This document shows positions 32,769-32,867 of a stretch of 32,867 bases of DNA, one piece after another. A program made the position numbers and the translations under genes. The notes under the pieces are model-generated. The model did no database searches, was not told where the DNA came from, and saw only the letters and a list, made by a program, of their open reading frames with translations. This DNA comes from Candidatus Nitrosopumilus sp. (GTDB lineage Archaea; Thermoproteota; Nitrososphaeria; Nitrososphaerales; Nitrososphaeraceae), in the NCBI GenBank assembly GCA_013694585.1, contig JACDCB010000158.1:1-32867 (forward strand), written 5' to 3'. Every line of letters starts with the position of its first letter. The first letter of the stretch is position 1.

Positions 32769-32857
32769 AGCCCGGTAGTATTACAAGTGCCGAGTGTAGT
32801 GGCCAAGCATAGAGGCCTTTGGAGCCTTTGACCCCAGTTCGAATCTGGGCCGGGCTA
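32769..32857 (+). tRNA. tRNA-Gln(UUG) with an intron in the D-arm
   Basis: The acceptor is AGCCCGG/CCGGGCT with discriminator A, and the T-arm is CCCAG-TTCGAAT-CTGGG. The anticodon arm is GAGGC-CTTTGGA-GCCTT with anticodon TTG (Gln). Positions 8-25 do not form a D-arm until 16 bases (32779-32794) are removed. After removal the sequence is TAGTGTAGTGGCCAAGCAT, giving a D-stem GTGT/GCAT with two G-T pairs and a loop containing GG. Mature length is 73 bases. The 3' CCA is not encoded. The gene lies 48 bases after the DUF354 stop on the same strand. Confidence 0.85.
32779..32794 (+). other. Noncanonical 16-nt tRNA-Gln intron at position 10/11
   Basis: A bulge-helix-bulge is visible: CGGT pairs with GCCG (one T-G), both bulges read AG^T, and the inner stem ATT/AGT holds the triloop ACA. 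Cleavage at the carets restores the D-arm. Confidence 0.78.
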
Positions 32858-32867
32858 TGATTATTAT

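Overview
The window is from an AT-rich archaeal chromosome. The gene content points to the ammonia-oxidising Nitrososphaeria (Thaumarchaeota), probably a soil Nitrososphaera or Nitrosocosmicus relative. Evidence: archaeal-type L7Ae, S28e, L24e, aIF5B/IF2, Alba, archease, Kae1 and Bud32; many genes preceded about 25 bases upstream by a TATA-like box with no Shine-Dalgarno (leaderless mRNAs); and intron-bearing tRNA genes. The genus is an inference.

Layout. 1-7.1 kb: an accessory region with a winged-helix regulator, a GNA1-like N-acetyltransferase, a receiver-only response regulator followed by a Cache-domain histidine kinase, two membrane or membrane-associated proteins, a CDF metal transporter and a HAD-type deoxyribonucleotidase. 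7.2-19.4 kb: an information-processing region. It holds a PurF-like pseudoenzyme whose catalytic Cys2 is Gly, a YchF/OBG GTPase, Kae1 and Bud32 (two KEOPS subunits), tRNA-Leu(UAG) with two introns, a GlmM-type phosphohexomutase, the L7Ae-S28e-L24e-NDK-IF2 cluster, HisRS and archease. 19.35-20.18 kb: an 830-base gene-free gap with a perfect 32-bp AT palindrome. 20.2-28.2 kb: core metabolism, with thioredoxin, succinate dehydrogenase in the order A-C-D-B, a MIP18/DUF59 protein, argininosuccinate lyase, Alba, a degenerate nucleotidyltransferase and a branched-chain aminotransferase. 28.3-32.7 kb: surface-sugar genes, comprising a Gfo/Idh/MocA dehydrogenase, a hexapeptide acyltransferase, a UDP-sugar-dehydrogenase-like pseudoenzyme and a DUF354 glycosyltransferase-fold protein. 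The window closes with tRNA-Gln(UUG), which has an intron in its D-arm.

Most notable are the tRNA introns. The first Leu intron (tRNA position 30/31) and the Gln intron (position 10/11) are both 16 nt. They fold into the same minimal bulge-helix-bulge: a 4-bp helix, two 3-nt bulges, and a 3-bp inner stem with a triloop. Archease, the partner of the RtcB ligase that joins archaeal tRNA exons, is encoded in the same window. A second theme is pseudoenzymes: PurF-like, UDP-sugar-dehydrogenase-like and nucleotidyltransferase-like proteins all keep their fold signatures but lack key catalytic residues. I see no CRISPR array, IS element, integrase or recognisable defence island.
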